Below are positions 8,454-16,176 of a stretch of 64,000 nucleotides of DNA, in pieces. The position numbers were made by a program, and so were the translations under genes. Source of the DNA: Longibaculum muris. GTDB taxonomy: Bacteria > Bacillota_I > Bacilli_A > Erysipelotrichales > Coprobacillaceae. The first letter of the stretch is position 1, and each line of letters opens with the position of its first letter. The DNA lies in NCBI RefSeq assembly GCF_004343035.1, contig NZ_SMCQ01000001.1, forward strand, positions 1 to 64,000. Reading direction: 5' to 3'. The notes beneath the pieces were generated by a model. That model saw only the letters and a list, made by a program, of their open reading frames with translations. It was not told the origin of the DNA and ran no database searches.

Positions 8454-9543
8454 CTTTATATAAATTTTGAATCATTTCTATTTGTCTTGTTTCACTTTCT
8501 ATTTCACCTAGATAAGGATGAGTGAGACATGCTTTATGAAATTGTTCCAAGATTTTTTTAGCTTTTACTGGATTATGGCATGATAATAATTGGTAAGCAT
8601 ATTCAATTTTTAAAGTTGTGAGATCACGTTTAAGAAGTTTAGCCATTTTTAAATATTTTTTATCTCTTATATTATTAATTTTAGGATTTTGTGGATCTGT
8701 GAGGATAAGAATATAAAGAACGATGTTTTTGAGAAGATAAATCGTATTATCTTCCATTTGAATATTTTGATTCAAAATATGATTGGCTATATCATAGGCT
8801 TTTTGATAGTGAGATAAATCAATTTCTCTTAGACAATAGAAAGCAGTGATACTCATACAAAGATTATGTGTTAAGTCTTCATTGGAATAGATTGTAAAGT
8901 TGTCTTCATTGATATCTTTTAAGGAATATCCTTTACTCATATATTCAATAATTTTGAGTTGTTGAAAACAAGCATATTTTGTGATTGGGTATTTCATCAT
9001 ATTGAAAACATTTTTAGCATCATTATCTATTCCTATATTGAGTGGAAGTCCATTGGTTAGAGCACTTATCAATCCAAATATACCAAGACTAAAACAGAAC
9101 GATTGTAAATAGGGATTATGGATAATTAAGCATATAATAAAGGAAATGAGTGCAGAAATAAGATTGTTAAAAACACCACCAAGATGATAAAGAACAAAAG
9201 GAAAAGGCTCTTGATAATGGTCAATACTCATCAGACATTGACCAAGTGTTCCAGGAACTTTATTCATCTTAAATACAATTTTATCATTCCTTTTTACCCA
9301 CATGAAATTATAGAAACGAATAGATAAAAATTGATAGCCTGATAATAATCCAAAAATCAAATGACCACATTCATGAATAATGACTTGAAGAAAGATACAT
9401 ATATAAAAAGCTCCAAGAACGTAAAAAGCAGTGATAATTGATAAATCATAATCTTTAAAAAAAGCAATACCAAAATATCCACACATTCCTCCAGCAATTA
9501 AATATAAAACAAAAATAAAAAATTGACTAAAAAACTTTTTCAT
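8440..9543 (-). CDS. M50-like (site-2 protease family) membrane protein
   Basis: A 367-residue membrane protein. Two N-terminal hydrophobic segments lead into VIIHECGHLIFGLLSGY, an HExxH zinc motif (HECGH) inside a membrane helix, as in M50/site-2 proteases. A later segment, LTNGLPLNIGIDND, could supply the third zinc ligand (Asp) in the way the NPxPxLDG motif does in the family. The last ~170 residues are soluble and helical, resembling a repeat-rich domain. It stands alone on the minus strand between a bidirectional terminator and bioY. The substrate is unknown; family members process regulators, peptides or transporter substrates in or near the membrane. Confidence 0.7.
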   Translation of the reverse strand: MKKFFSQFFIFVLYLIAGGMCGYFGIAFFKDYDLSIITAFYVLGAFYICIFLQVIIHECGHLIFGLLSGYQFLSIRFYNFMWVKRNDKIVFKMNKVPGTLGQCLMSIDHYQEPFPFVLYHLGGVFNNLISALISFIICLIIHNPYLQSFCFSLGIFGLISALTNGLPLNIGIDNDAKNVFNMMKYPITKYACFQQLKIIEYMSKGYSLKDINEDNFTIYSNEDLTHNLCMSITAFYCLREIDLSHYQKAYDIANHILNQNIQMEDNTIYLLKNIVLYILILTDPQNPKINNIRDKKYLKMAKLLKRDLTTLKIEYAYQLLSCHNPVKAKKILEQFHKACLTHPYLGEIESETRQIEMIQNLYKEKSL

Positions 9544-9586
9544 AAATTAACCTCACACATTATTTTTTCTTATTATAACATAGTTC

Positions 9587-9640
9587 TTGAAAATGATATA
9601 TCTCTTTATTGTAAAGATAATTACAAAAAATACTTTACAA
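9587..9640 (+). promoter_or_regulatory. Promoter with BirA-type biotin operator upstream of bioY
   Basis: A perfect 8-bp inverted repeat, TTGTAAAG (9609-9616) and CTTTACAA (9633-9640), is separated by 16 bp. Arm sequence and spacing fit the known Firmicutes BirA operator. The left arm overlaps a plausible -10 (TGTAAA) placed 17 bp after TTGAAA (9587-9592). A BirA with a DNA-binding domain is encoded at 20543-21508. Confidence 0.75.
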
Positions 9641-9684
9641 ATAAAAAGATTTGTTGTATTCTTAGGAACCAAGGAGGTTATCAA

Positions 9685-10221
9685 ATGGAAACAAAAGATA
9701 TGTGTTTATATGCTTTATTTGCTGTACTGATTGGAGTAGGAGCGTTTATCAAGTTACCAATTTCTATTGTACCAGTAACATTACAAACATTGTTTGTGAT
9801 ATTGGCCGCTTTGATATTAAAAGAAAAAGCAGTTTATAGTGTGTTATTATATATTGGCATTGGATTATTAGGAATTCCAGTGTTTGCTAGTGGTGGGGGA
9901 ATCTCTTATGTGCTTGTTCCTTCATTTGGGTATTTGATTGGGTTTGTTGTTTGTGCCTATTTTGTAGGACACTTTCAATACCAAAATTATATCAAAACGT
10001 TTGTTGTCTGTTTAATAGGAATGTTATTGATTTATTTGATTGGGATGTTGTATTTTGCTTTGCTTCAATATTTCTATTATGGACAAAGTTATCCTGTTAT
10101 GTTTTTAATAACAAGTTTATTTCTTGTTTATATTCCAGGGGATCTTTTATCAGTCATTGCAGCAATTGTTATTTATGAAAGATTACAAGCATATGTGCCT
10201 AAAAAGATGCTTTATGAATAG
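9685..10221 (+). CDS. bioY: Biotin transporter substrate-binding membrane subunit BioY
   Basis: The S component of an ECF-type biotin transporter: about 178 residues with six hydrophobic segments. BioY landmarks include the N-terminal GAFIKLPISIVPVTLQTLFVIL, GIGLLGIPVFASGGG, and FGYLIGF. I start it at ATG 9685, preceded by AAGGAGG (9671-9677). An upstream in-frame extension would run through the operator. No energising EcfA/EcfT genes lie nearby, so it probably shares a module encoded elsewhere. The BirA-type operator upstream implies repression when biotin is plentiful. With birA and accB nearby, it belongs to a biotin supply unit for fatty-acid synthesis. Confidence 0.93.
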   Translation: METKDMCLYALFAVLIGVGAFIKLPISIVPVTLQTLFVILAALILKEKAVYSVLLYIGIGLLGIPVFASGGGISYVLVPSFGYLIGFVVCAYFVGHFQYQNYIKTFVVCLIGMLLIYLIGMLYFALLQYFYYGQSYPVMFLITSLFLVYIPGDLLSVIAAIVIYERLQAYVPKKMLYE

Positions 10222-10255
10222 TTAGTATGAAAATAAAAAAGGACTTATTTGAATG

Positions 10256-10278
10256 AGATGGAGAAATCCATCTTTTTC
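10256..10278 (+). terminator. Terminator after bioY
   Basis: Stem AGATGGA/TCCATCT with GAAA loop and a T-rich tail (TTTTTCTTT). It separates bioY from the fatty-acid operon. Confidence 0.75.
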
Positions 10279-10338
10279 TTTATCTAAAAACTTAAAAAAT
10301 AATATATAAAATTTTTTAAATAAATTTCATAAAAAGTA

Positions 10339-10367
10339 TTTACAAATCAAAAAAAGAGGTATATACT
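10339..10367 (+). promoter_or_regulatory. Predicted promoter of the acpP-acc-fab operon
   Basis: -35 TTTACA (10339-10344), 17-bp spacer, -10 TATACT (10362-10367), giving a start near 10374. It lies 73 bases upstream of acpP, immediately before the palindrome described next. Confidence 0.7.
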
Positions 10368-10371
10368 AGCA

Positions 10372-10415
10372 TTACTTCAAAAATTTGAAGTAAGAAATTA
10401 AAAAGTTTTAAGTAA
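10372..10415 (+). promoter_or_regulatory. Palindromic operator candidate over the fab operon start site
   Basis: Perfect 10-bp inverted repeat: TTACTTCAAA (10372-10381) and TTTGAAGTAA (10384-10393), two bases apart, covering the predicted transcription start. A one-mismatch copy of the right arm, TTTTAAGTAA, recurs exactly 22 bp later (10406-10415). The sequence is not the FapR consensus, and its half-sites are arranged opposite to the FabT motif. No candidate regulator gene lies inside the operon. Confidence 0.65.
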
Positions 10416-10439
10416 ATAAACATATAGGAGGAAATATAA

Positions 10440-10664
10440 ATGTTTGAACAAGTGAAAGATGCATTAGTAGAATCATTAAATATTGAAGGAGAAGATATCA
10501 AATTAGAATCTAACTTAAAAGATGATTTAGGAATTGATTCATTAGCTGCAGTTGAATTATCTTTAGATTTAGAAACTGAATTTGATGTTGAAATCAGTGA
10601 TGAAGAATTAGCTGCTTTAGTTACAGTTGAAGATATCGTGAAATTAATTGAATCTAAACAATAA
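10440..10664 (+). CDS. acpP: Acyl carrier protein
   Basis: A 74-residue acidic four-helix carrier. The phosphopantetheine attachment Ser34 lies in DDLGIDSLAAVEL, and helix II/III acidic residues (ETEFDVEISDEE) match those that contact fatty-acid synthase enzymes. It is the first gene of the acc-fab operon, with a strong AGGAGG ribosome site (10426-10431). A hairpin begins in its stop codon, which probably allows more acpP message than downstream message. A second, divergent ACP is encoded at 27546. Confidence 0.96.
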   Translation: MFEQVKDALVESLNIEGEDIKLESNLKDDLGIDSLAAVELSLDLETEFDVEISDEELAALVTVEDIVKLIESKQ

Positions 10665-10688
10665 GCTAAGTTATCTTAGCTTATTTTT
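10662..10688 (+). terminator. Internal hairpin/terminator at the acpP stop codon
   Basis: Stem TAAGCTAAG (10662-10670) and CTTAGCTTA (10675-10683) with TTAT loop and T5. The first three bases are the acpP stop. It sits 17 bases before accB, so it likely acts as a partial terminator or 3' end protector inside the operon. Confidence 0.7.
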
Positions 10689-10704
10689 CTAAGGAGGAAA
10701 ATTT

Positions 10705-11118
10705 ATGGATACAGAAAAAATCAAATCAATCATGAAAATGTTTGAAGAAAGTCAAATTTCAAAAATGGACTTAACTGATGGTGATTTGCATATCACTTTA
10801 GAAAAAGAAATGGAACCAGTGGAAGTTGTAAAAACAATAAAGAGTGCACCTATTCAAGAAGTTGAAGAAGTAAAACAAGAACAAGGAACAGCAATTACGA
10901 GTCCACTTGTAGGAACATATTATCAAGCCAGTGGAACAAATCAAGAACCATTTGTGAAAGTTGGGCAACACATTCAAGAGGGAGATACCGTTTGTATTAT
11001 TGAAGCGATGAAAGTGATGAATGAAATTAAAGCGACAGTGAGTGGAACAGTTTTATCTATCAATGTAAGTGATGGAGAAACAGTTGAATATGATCAAGTT
11101 TTAATGATGATAGGGTAA
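10705..11118 (+). CDS. accB: Biotin carboxyl carrier protein of acetyl-CoA carboxylase
   Basis: A 137-residue biotin carrier. A flexible acidic linker (about 40-68) joins an N-terminal helical part to the biotinyl domain. The biotinylated Lys103 lies in IEAMKVMNEI, the usual AMKxM motif. AccB carries CO2 from AccC to the AccA/AccD transferase, making malonyl-CoA for fatty acids. Its modification depends on BirA, encoded at the other end of the fab cluster. The ribosome site is AAGGAGG. It is followed after 9 bases by accC. Confidence 0.95.
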   Translation: MDTEKIKSIMKMFEESQISKMDLTDGDLHITLEKEMEPVEVVKTIKSAPIQEVEEVKQEQGTAITSPLVGTYYQASGTNQEPFVKVGQHIQEGDTVCIIEAMKVMNEIKATVSGTVLSINVSDGETVEYDQVLMMIG

Positions 11119-11127
11119 GGTGAAATC

Positions 11128-12495
11128 ATGATTGAAAAATTATTAATTGCGAATCGTGGTGAAATTGCTGTTAGAATTATAAGAACATGTAAAGAAATGG
11201 GAATTCAAAGTGTTGCTGTTTATTCAACAGCTGATAAGTCATCATTACATGTTCAGCTTGCTGATGAAGCTGTTTGTATTGGTGGACCTTTAGCCAATGA
11301 ATCTTATTTGAACATGAATGCGATTATTCAAGCAGCTTGCAATACTGGTTGTGATGCAATTCATCCAGGATTTGGGTTCTTAAGTGAAAATAGTCAATTT
11401 GCTAGACTCGTTATTCAATGTGGATTGATTTGGGTTGGACCATCTCCTGAAATTATTGATATGTTAGGAAATAAAGCACAAGCTAGAAAATTGATGAAAG
11501 AAGCTGGTGTTCCTGTGATTCCTGGTTCTAAAGAAATTATAGATTCTCTACAACATGGAAAGAAAATTGCTGATGAATTAGGATATCCTGTGATGATTAA
11601 AGCAAGCAATGGCGGTGGTGGTAGAGGTATGCGTATTATTCGTCATGAAGATGAATTTGAAACGCAATACCAAAATGCGAAATCAGAAGCGAAAGCATGT
11701 TTTGGTGATGATGATGTTTATTTAGAAAAATATATAGAAAATCCTAAACATATTGAAGTTCAAGTTGTTGGAGATCAATATGGACATGTGATTCACTTGT
11801 TTGAACGTGATTGTTCTTTCCAAAGACGTCATCAAAAGATGATTGAAGAAGCACCTTGTCATATTCTAAAAAAAGAAATCAGAGAAAAATTATTTGAAGA
11901 TGCTCTGAAGGCTTGTCGTCATGTCGGTTATAACAGTGTTGGAACAATTGAGTTTCTTTTAGATAAACATGGAAATTATTATTTTATGGAAATGAATACC
12001 AGAATTCAAGTGGAACATCCCATTACAGAAATGATTTGTGGTATTGATTTAATCAAATTACAGTTAAAGATGGCAGAAGGTTTAAAGATGCCTTATCAAC
12101 AAGCAGATATTAAACAAAATGGCTATGCGATAGAATGTCGTATCAATGCTGAAGATATGAATAGAGATTTTGCACCAACACCTGGAAAAATCACTTTTAT
12201 GCATATTCCAGGAGGTCGTGGAATCCGTGTTGATAGTGCTATGTATAATGGTTGTGTTATTTCACCATATTATGATTCAATGATTTTAAAATTGATTACA
12301 TTTGCGCCAACACGTCTTGAATGTATTAAAAAAATGCGTGCAGCATTAAGTGAAGTCATTATTGATGGAATTTCTACCAATACAAAATTCCATTACTATG
12401 TCTTACATGCGAAAGACTTTATTGATGGAAGTTATGATACAGGATTTTGTGAAAACTTTATAAAGGAGTTGAAAGAGAATGGATCAATTGTTTAA
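11128..12495 (+). CDS. accC: Biotin carboxylase subunit of acetyl-CoA carboxylase
   Basis: A 455-residue ATP-grasp enzyme that carboxylates biotin on AccB. Diagnostic stretches are LIANRGEIAVRIIRTCKEMG at the start, GNKAQARKLM, the glycine-rich ATP lid KASNGGGGRGMRI, FERDCSFQRRHQK, and the active-site FMEMNTRIQVEHPITEMI. Length and order match full-length AccC. It overlaps accD by 17 bases, which suggests coupled translation of the two. The N-terminal extension seen in pyruvate carboxylase is absent. Confidence 0.97.
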   Translation: MIEKLLIANRGEIAVRIIRTCKEMGIQSVAVYSTADKSSLHVQLADEAVCIGGPLANESYLNMNAIIQAACNTGCDAIHPGFGFLSENSQFARLVIQCGLIWVGPSPEIIDMLGNKAQARKLMKEAGVPVIPGSKEIIDSLQHGKKIADELGYPVMIKASNGGGGRGMRIIRHEDEFETQYQNAKSEAKACFGDDDVYLEKYIENPKHIEVQVVGDQYGHVIHLFERDCSFQRRHQKMIEEAPCHILKKEIREKLFEDALKACRHVGYNSVGTIEFLLDKHGNYYFMEMNTRIQVEHPITEMICGIDLIKLQLKMAEGLKMPYQQADIKQNGYAIECRINAEDMNRDFAPTPGKITFMHIPGGRGIRVDSAMYNGCVISPYYDSMILKLITFAPTRLECIKKMRAALSEVIIDGISTNTKFHYYVLHAKDFIDGSYDTGFCENFIKELKENGSIV

Positions 12496-13348
12496 AAAAA
12501 GAAACCAAGAATTAAAAGAATTTTCAACTTGGTTAAAAAGACATAAACCCAAAGCAAAAAAAGAAGTACCAGATAATATTTTTAAACAATGTGATGCTTG
12601 TCATCAATCAATTCCTTATTTTACCTTAGTAGAAAATGATTATGTTTGTCCACATTGTGGAAATCATATGAAAATCAGTGCTAGACAAAGGATTCGTGAT
12701 CTTGTTGATGAAGGTAGCTGGCGTGAATATTTTCAAAGAGATATTTCTAAAAATATTGAAGATTTTCCTGGTTATGATCAAAAACTTCAAAAAGCCAAAA
12801 TGTCAACTGGTATGAATGAAGCGGTGATTTGTGGAATTGGACAAATTGATCATCAAAAGGTAGTTCTATGTATTATGGATTCTCGTTTTATGATGGGAAG
12901 TATGGGAAAAGTCGTTGGTGAAAAAATCTGTAAAGGTGTCGAGTTAGCAATACGTAAAAAGTTACCTTTGATTATTAGTTGTACCAGTGGTGGTGCCCGT
13001 ATGCAAGAGGGAATTGATTCTTTAATGCAAATGGCAAAAGTTTCAAGTGCATTAAAAAGATTTTCAAATCTTGGAGGCTTTTATATCACTCTACTAACTC
13101 ATCCAACAACGGGTGGTGTAAGTGCAAGTTTTGCTATGCTAGGGGATATTATTATTGCTGAACCTCATGCATTAGTTGGATTTGCTGGAAAGCGTGTTAT
13201 TGAAAAAACAATGAAGCAGGAATTACCTGAAGGTTTTCAAACAGCTGAGTTTTTATTAGATAAGGGATTTATAGATATGATTGTTGAAAGAAAAGATTTA
13301 AAGAAAGTTTTCTCGGATTTACTGAGAATGCATGGAGGTCGCTCATGA
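12479..13348 (+). CDS. accD: Acetyl-CoA carboxylase carboxyltransferase subunit beta
   Basis: A 289-residue half of the carboxyltransferase. The N-terminal zinc ribbon is intact (CDAC near residues 38-41 and CPHCG near 59-63), followed by the crotonase-like fold with CTSGGARMQEG and TTGGVSASFAMLGD, which form an oxyanion hole. It transfers CO2 from carboxybiotin to acetyl-CoA with AccA. It starts inside accC and overlaps accA by 4 bases (ATGA), consistent with stoichiometric production of the two transferase subunits. Confidence 0.96.
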   Translation: MDQLFKKRNQELKEFSTWLKRHKPKAKKEVPDNIFKQCDACHQSIPYFTLVENDYVCPHCGNHMKISARQRIRDLVDEGSWREYFQRDISKNIEDFPGYDQKLQKAKMSTGMNEAVICGIGQIDHQKVVLCIMDSRFMMGSMGKVVGEKICKGVELAIRKKLPLIISCTSGGARMQEGIDSLMQMAKVSSALKRFSNLGGFYITLLTHPTTGGVSASFAMLGDIIIAEPHALVGFAGKRVIEKTMKQELPEGFQTAEFLLDKGFIDMIVERKDLKKVFSDLLRMHGGRS

Positions 13349-14265
13349 ATATAGTGGAAAATGAAAGAAAAATCAAAGAACTCCAAGCACATGTTTTGAC
13401 ACTGGAACCTGGTCAAGAATATGACACATTAACAAAAAAAATCGATGAATTAATCAAAGAAACTTATGAAAATCTTTCTGCATGGGATCGTGTCACTCTC
13501 GCAAGAGATCCATCACGTCCTAAGGCAAGTGATTTTATTGAAGGATTGTTTCATGATTTTTATGAATTCCATGGGGATCGTTGTTTTGGAGATGATCATG
13601 CGATGATTGGGGGAATTGCATATTTTCATGACAAACCAGTGACAGTGATTGCTCAAGCTAAAGGAAAATCTTTGCAAGAAAATTTAGAGAGAAATTTTGG
13701 AATGTGTAATCCTGAAGGTTATCGTAAAGCCCTTCGTCTTGCAAAACAAGCTGAAAAATTTCATCGTCCAATTATTACTTTTGTTGATACGGCTGGGGCA
13801 TATCCAGGAATTGAAGCAGAGGAAAGAGGTCAAGCACAAGCCATTGCTGAATGTTTATATACATTTTCTGATTTAAAAACACCAGTGATTTGTGTTGTAC
13901 TTTCAGAAGGTGGAAGTGGGGGAGCCTTAGCATTAAGTGTTGCTGATCGTATTTGTATGATGGAAAATGCAATTTATTCTGTGTTATCACCAGAAGGATT
14001 TGCTAGTATTTTATGGAAAGATGAAACAAGAGCTCAAGAAGCTGCTGAAGTGATGAAATTAACATCATATGATTTGTATCAAAAAGGAATTATTGATTAT
14101 TTAGTGAAAGAACCAACAGGTGGTATGCAAAATGATTTAAAACTTGTTTTACATGATTTAGATCGTTATTTGACACAGGAACTTGAAAAGCTTGAAAATA
14201 TGAAAGAAAAAGATATGTTAGAAAAACGTTATCAAAAATTTCGTGAAATGGGAAGAATGTCATGA
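13345..14265 (+). CDS. accA: Acetyl-CoA carboxylase carboxyltransferase subunit alpha
   Basis: A 306-residue partner of AccD. Family signatures include the N-terminal helical segment, RPKASDFIEGLFHDFYEFHGDRCFGDD, GKSLQENLERNFGMCNPEGYRKALR, FVDTAGAYPGIEAEERGQAQAIA and SEGGSGGALALSVAD. Length is usual for Firmicutes AccA. It overlaps accD and fabH by 4 bases each, so it lies in an unbroken coupled series. Confidence 0.97.
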   Translation: MNIVENERKIKELQAHVLTLEPGQEYDTLTKKIDELIKETYENLSAWDRVTLARDPSRPKASDFIEGLFHDFYEFHGDRCFGDDHAMIGGIAYFHDKPVTVIAQAKGKSLQENLERNFGMCNPEGYRKALRLAKQAEKFHRPIITFVDTAGAYPGIEAEERGQAQAIAECLYTFSDLKTPVICVVLSEGGSGGALALSVADRICMMENAIYSVLSPEGFASILWKDETRAQEAAEVMKLTSYDLYQKGIIDYLVKEPTGGMQNDLKLVLHDLDRYLTQELEKLENMKEKDMLEKRYQKFREMGRMS

Positions 14266-15248
14266 ATCAAATAAAAATATTAGGTAGTGGTATAGCCAAA
14301 GCCAATCAAAAAATTACAAACTTTGATTTAGAAAAAAGAGTTGATACAAGTGATGAATGGATTGTTCAAAGAACAGGAATATCATCACGCTATGTAAGTG
14401 TTGGTGAAAATACGAGTGATTTGGCAGTTCGTGCTGCATTACAGGCAATTGATAATGCGCAAATTCAAAAAGAGGATATTGATGTGATTATTGTTGCGAC
14501 AATGACACCTGATTGTATGACTCCATCTACTGCTTGTTTGGTGCAAGCAAAATTAGGATTAAATGATTATCCCATTTTGGCATTTGATTTAAATGCTGCA
14601 TGTAGTGGTTTCTTATATGCTTTTCAAGTTGCAAGTGATTTGTTAAATCGTTATCAAAATATTTTGGTGATTGGTAGTGAAACATTAAGTAAAATGATTG
14701 ATTGGAATGATCGCAGTACATGTGTCTTATTTGGGGATGGGGCAGGTGCTGTGATTATGAGTCGAGGACAATCAAAATTGTATCACTATGCCAATAGTGA
14801 AGGAGATTTAAATGGTGTTTTAAAGGCTGAAGGATTACCACTTATTGAACATTTAGAAAATCATCAGCCAATTCAAAGTTTTTTAACAATGCAGGGAAAT
14901 GATGTGTTTAGATTTGCAGTGAGGGTTTTAAAAGAATCAATTGAACAAGTCTTAGAACTTGCTCAATTATCAATAGATGATATCGACTTGATTATTCCTC
15001 ATCAAGCCAATTTACGTATTATTAATCATGTTGCTAAAAAAATGAAAGTGGATATTTCAAAGTTCTATGTCAATTTACAAGACTATGGAAATACATCAGC
15101 AGCGAGTATTCCTATTGCCTATGCTTTGGCAAGACAAGAAGGACTGATTGATGAGCATAAGCGTATTATTCTTGTAGGATTTGGCTCAGGATTGACATAT
15201 GGAGCAACATTGATTGATAAAGCAGGAGGAGAAAATGATGTTAAATAA
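14262..15248 (+). CDS. fabH: 3-oxoacyl-ACP synthase III (KASIII)
   Basis: Starts fatty-acid synthesis by condensing acetyl-CoA or branched acyl-CoA with malonyl-ACP. The Cys-His-Asn triad is present: Cys114 in NAACSGFLYA, His247 in IPHQANLRI, and Asn277 in YGNTSAAS. The C-terminal GFGSGLTYGA is also typical. Length is 328 residues. The stop lies within the start region of the following fabK (about 11 bases overlap). Confidence 0.97.
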   Translation: MNQIKILGSGIAKANQKITNFDLEKRVDTSDEWIVQRTGISSRYVSVGENTSDLAVRAALQAIDNAQIQKEDIDVIIVATMTPDCMTPSTACLVQAKLGLNDYPILAFDLNAACSGFLYAFQVASDLLNRYQNILVIGSETLSKMIDWNDRSTCVLFGDGAGAVIMSRGQSKLYHYANSEGDLNGVLKAEGLPLIEHLENHQPIQSFLTMQGNDVFRFAVRVLKESIEQVLELAQLSIDDIDLIIPHQANLRIINHVAKKMKVDISKFYVNLQDYGNTSAASIPIAYALARQEGLIDEHKRIILVGFGSGLTYGATLIDKAGGENDVK

Positions 15249-16176
15249 ATTATTAAATATAAAATATCCCATTATTCAAGGGGCCATGGCCAATATTGCA
15301 ACTGCTCAGTTTGCATCTTGTGTGTCTAACTGTGGAGGACTTGGGATTATTGCAACAGGTTCATTAAATGGAGAACAAACACGTGCACAGATTCAAGAAT
15401 GTAAACAACTTACAGACAAGCCATTTGGTGTCAATATTATGTTGATGAATCCTTATGCGTCAGAAATCGTTGATGTCATTGTTGAAGAAGGTGTTGCAGT
15501 GGTGACAACGGGAGCAGGTAATCCTGGACCTTATATGGAAAAGTTAAAAAGTGCTGGAATTAAAGTTTTTCCAGTTGTTCCAAGTGTTGGTTTAGCTAAA
15601 AGAATGGAACGTGCTGGGGCTGATGCATTGATTGTAGAAGGTGGCGAATCTGGTGGACATGTTGGTGAAATGACAACCATGGCATTATTACCACAAGTTG
15701 TAGATGCTGTTAATATTCCAGTAATTGCAGCTGGAGGAATTGGTGATGGTCGAGGAATGGTGGCCGCACTAGCATTAGGTGCCTGTGGGGTTCAAGTTGG
15801 AACATGTTTATTGGTAGCTGATGAATGTCCAATTCATGACAATTATAAAGAAGCAGTTATCAAGGCAAAAGATACAGATACTGTAGTGACAGGGAAAAGT
15901 GTTAATACACCTGTTCGTATTTTAAAGAATCAGATGGCAAGACAATATTTAAAATTAGAAGGTCATTTTGAAAGTTGTGAAGAATTAGAAAAATTGACAT
16001 TAGGTGGTTTACGTAAAGCTGTTCAAGATGGTGATATGAAAACAGGTTCAGTGATGATGGGTCAAATTGCAGGAATGATTAAAGAAAAAAAGCCAATGCA
16101 ACAAATCTTAGATGACATGATGTCATCAGCACAAGTTGCCTATCAAAAGTTAAGTGATGTTATGGAGGAAATCTAA
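15238..16176 (+). CDS. fabK: Enoyl-ACP reductase II (FabK)
   Basis: A FMN-dependent TIM-barrel enzyme that reduces trans-2-enoyl-ACP in the final step of each elongation cycle. It begins LLNIKYPIIQGAMANIA, as FabK does, and has the FMN phosphate-binding motifs IVEGGESGGHVG and AAGGIGDGRGM, plus GVQVGT. ATG 15238 is 8 bases after AGGAGG (15224-15229); 15235 is also possible, whereas the longer frame from 15214 runs through the ribosome site. No fabI or fabL is in the cluster, so this is the likely sole enoyl reductase here. Confidence 0.92.
   Translation: MLNKLLNIKYPIIQGAMANIATAQFASCVSNCGGLGIIATGSLNGEQTRAQIQECKQLTDKPFGVNIMLMNPYASEIVDVIVEEGVAVVTTGAGNPGPYMEKLKSAGIKVFPVVPSVGLAKRMERAGADALIVEGGESGGHVGEMTTMALLPQVVDAVNIPVIAAGGIGDGRGMVAALALGACGVQVGTCLLVADECPIHDNYKEAVIKAKDTDTVVTGKSVNTPVRILKNQMARQYLKLEGHFESCEELEKLTLGGLRKAVQDGDMKTGSVMMGQIAGMIKEKKPMQQILDDMMSSAQVAYQKLSDVMEEI

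Noticed and set aside
9523-9684. N-terminal extension of BioY
   Set aside because: It would pass through the BirA-type operator and promoter; the AAGGAGG site fits ATG 9685.
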